DNA from: Pseudomonas brassicacearum subsp. brassicacearum | GTDB taxonomy: Bacteria > Pseudomonadota > Gammaproteobacteria > Pseudomonadales > Pseudomonadaceae | NCBI RefSeq assembly: GCF_008801605.1 | Contig: NZ_VZPJ01000013.1 | Span: forward strand, 93,205-157,204 | Length of the DNA stretch: 64,000 nucleotides | Reading direction: 5' to 3' | In this document: positions 63,999 through 64,000 of the stretch, piece after piece | Position numbering within the stretch: position 1 is the stretch's first letter | How the letters are laid out: each line of letters opens with the position of its first letter | Notes under the pieces: generated by a model | Database searches by the model: none | Seen by the model: the letters and a program-made list of their open reading frames with translations, nothing else | What the model was told of the DNA's origin: nothing | Made by a program: the position numbers and the translations under genes

Positions 63999-64000
63999 TT

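Overview
The window is chromosomal DNA of a Pseudomonas of the fluorescens group. The evidence is high GC content, Pseudomonas-typical gene sets, frequent TGTGGGAGC-type REP palindromes in the gaps, an Rsm-family small RNA that fits rsmX (not known from P. aeruginosa), and two blocks that, from memory, follow the P. aeruginosa order: gbcA to fdhA, and creB through the bio operon to three acyl-CoA dehydrogenases. No rRNA or tRNA gene and no CRISPR array was seen.

1-5.7 kb: the 3' part of a GMC oxidoreductase fused to an alpha/beta hydrolase, a membrane-anchored di-haem cytochrome c resembling RoxA, and a calcineurin-like phosphoesterase. 5.8-20.1 kb: glycine betaine catabolism. GbcAB demethylates betaine, sarcosine oxidase SoxBDAG yields glycine and one-carbon units, GlyA converts glycine to serine, LtaE handles threonine/glycine, and PurU and FdhA process the one-carbon units and formaldehyde. 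20.2-24.9 kb: a less conserved stretch joining the two syntenic blocks, with a cold-shock protein, three small exported or anchored proteins of unknown function, a DUF2780 protein, an acyltransferase and a retropepsin-like protein. Three genes here share an 18-bp lux-box-like palindrome upstream.

25-29.6 kb: creB-creC, an inserted esterase, then creD. 29.8-37.7 kb: a glutathione transferase, a hexuronate-type MFS permease, and a ferrichrome-type cell-surface signalling system (fiuI-fiuR-fiuA) followed by a PepSY protein and a small GTG-start membrane gene. 37.9-49 kb: exonuclease, DUF294 protein, receiver protein, malate synthase G, GcvR-like protein, RarD, SrkA kinase and PhoX. 49-55.7 kb: modE, comF and the bioBFHCD operon. 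The bioB promoter carries a BirA-type operator lying inside the first codons of divergent comF. 55.7-63.4 kb: three paralogous acyl-CoA dehydrogenases with a diguanylate cyclase between the first two. A PsrA-like box precedes the first dehydrogenase and a CRP/Vfr-like box precedes the cyclase.

63.36-64 kb: a perfect GacA upstream activating sequence followed by a GGA-rich Rsm-type small RNA ending in a strong terminator, a YqaE/Pmp3 membrane protein, and at the very edge the 3' end of a probable IS110-type transposase. The strongest non-coding findings are this sRNA, the BirA operator inside comF, and the shared palindrome in the 20-23 kb segment.
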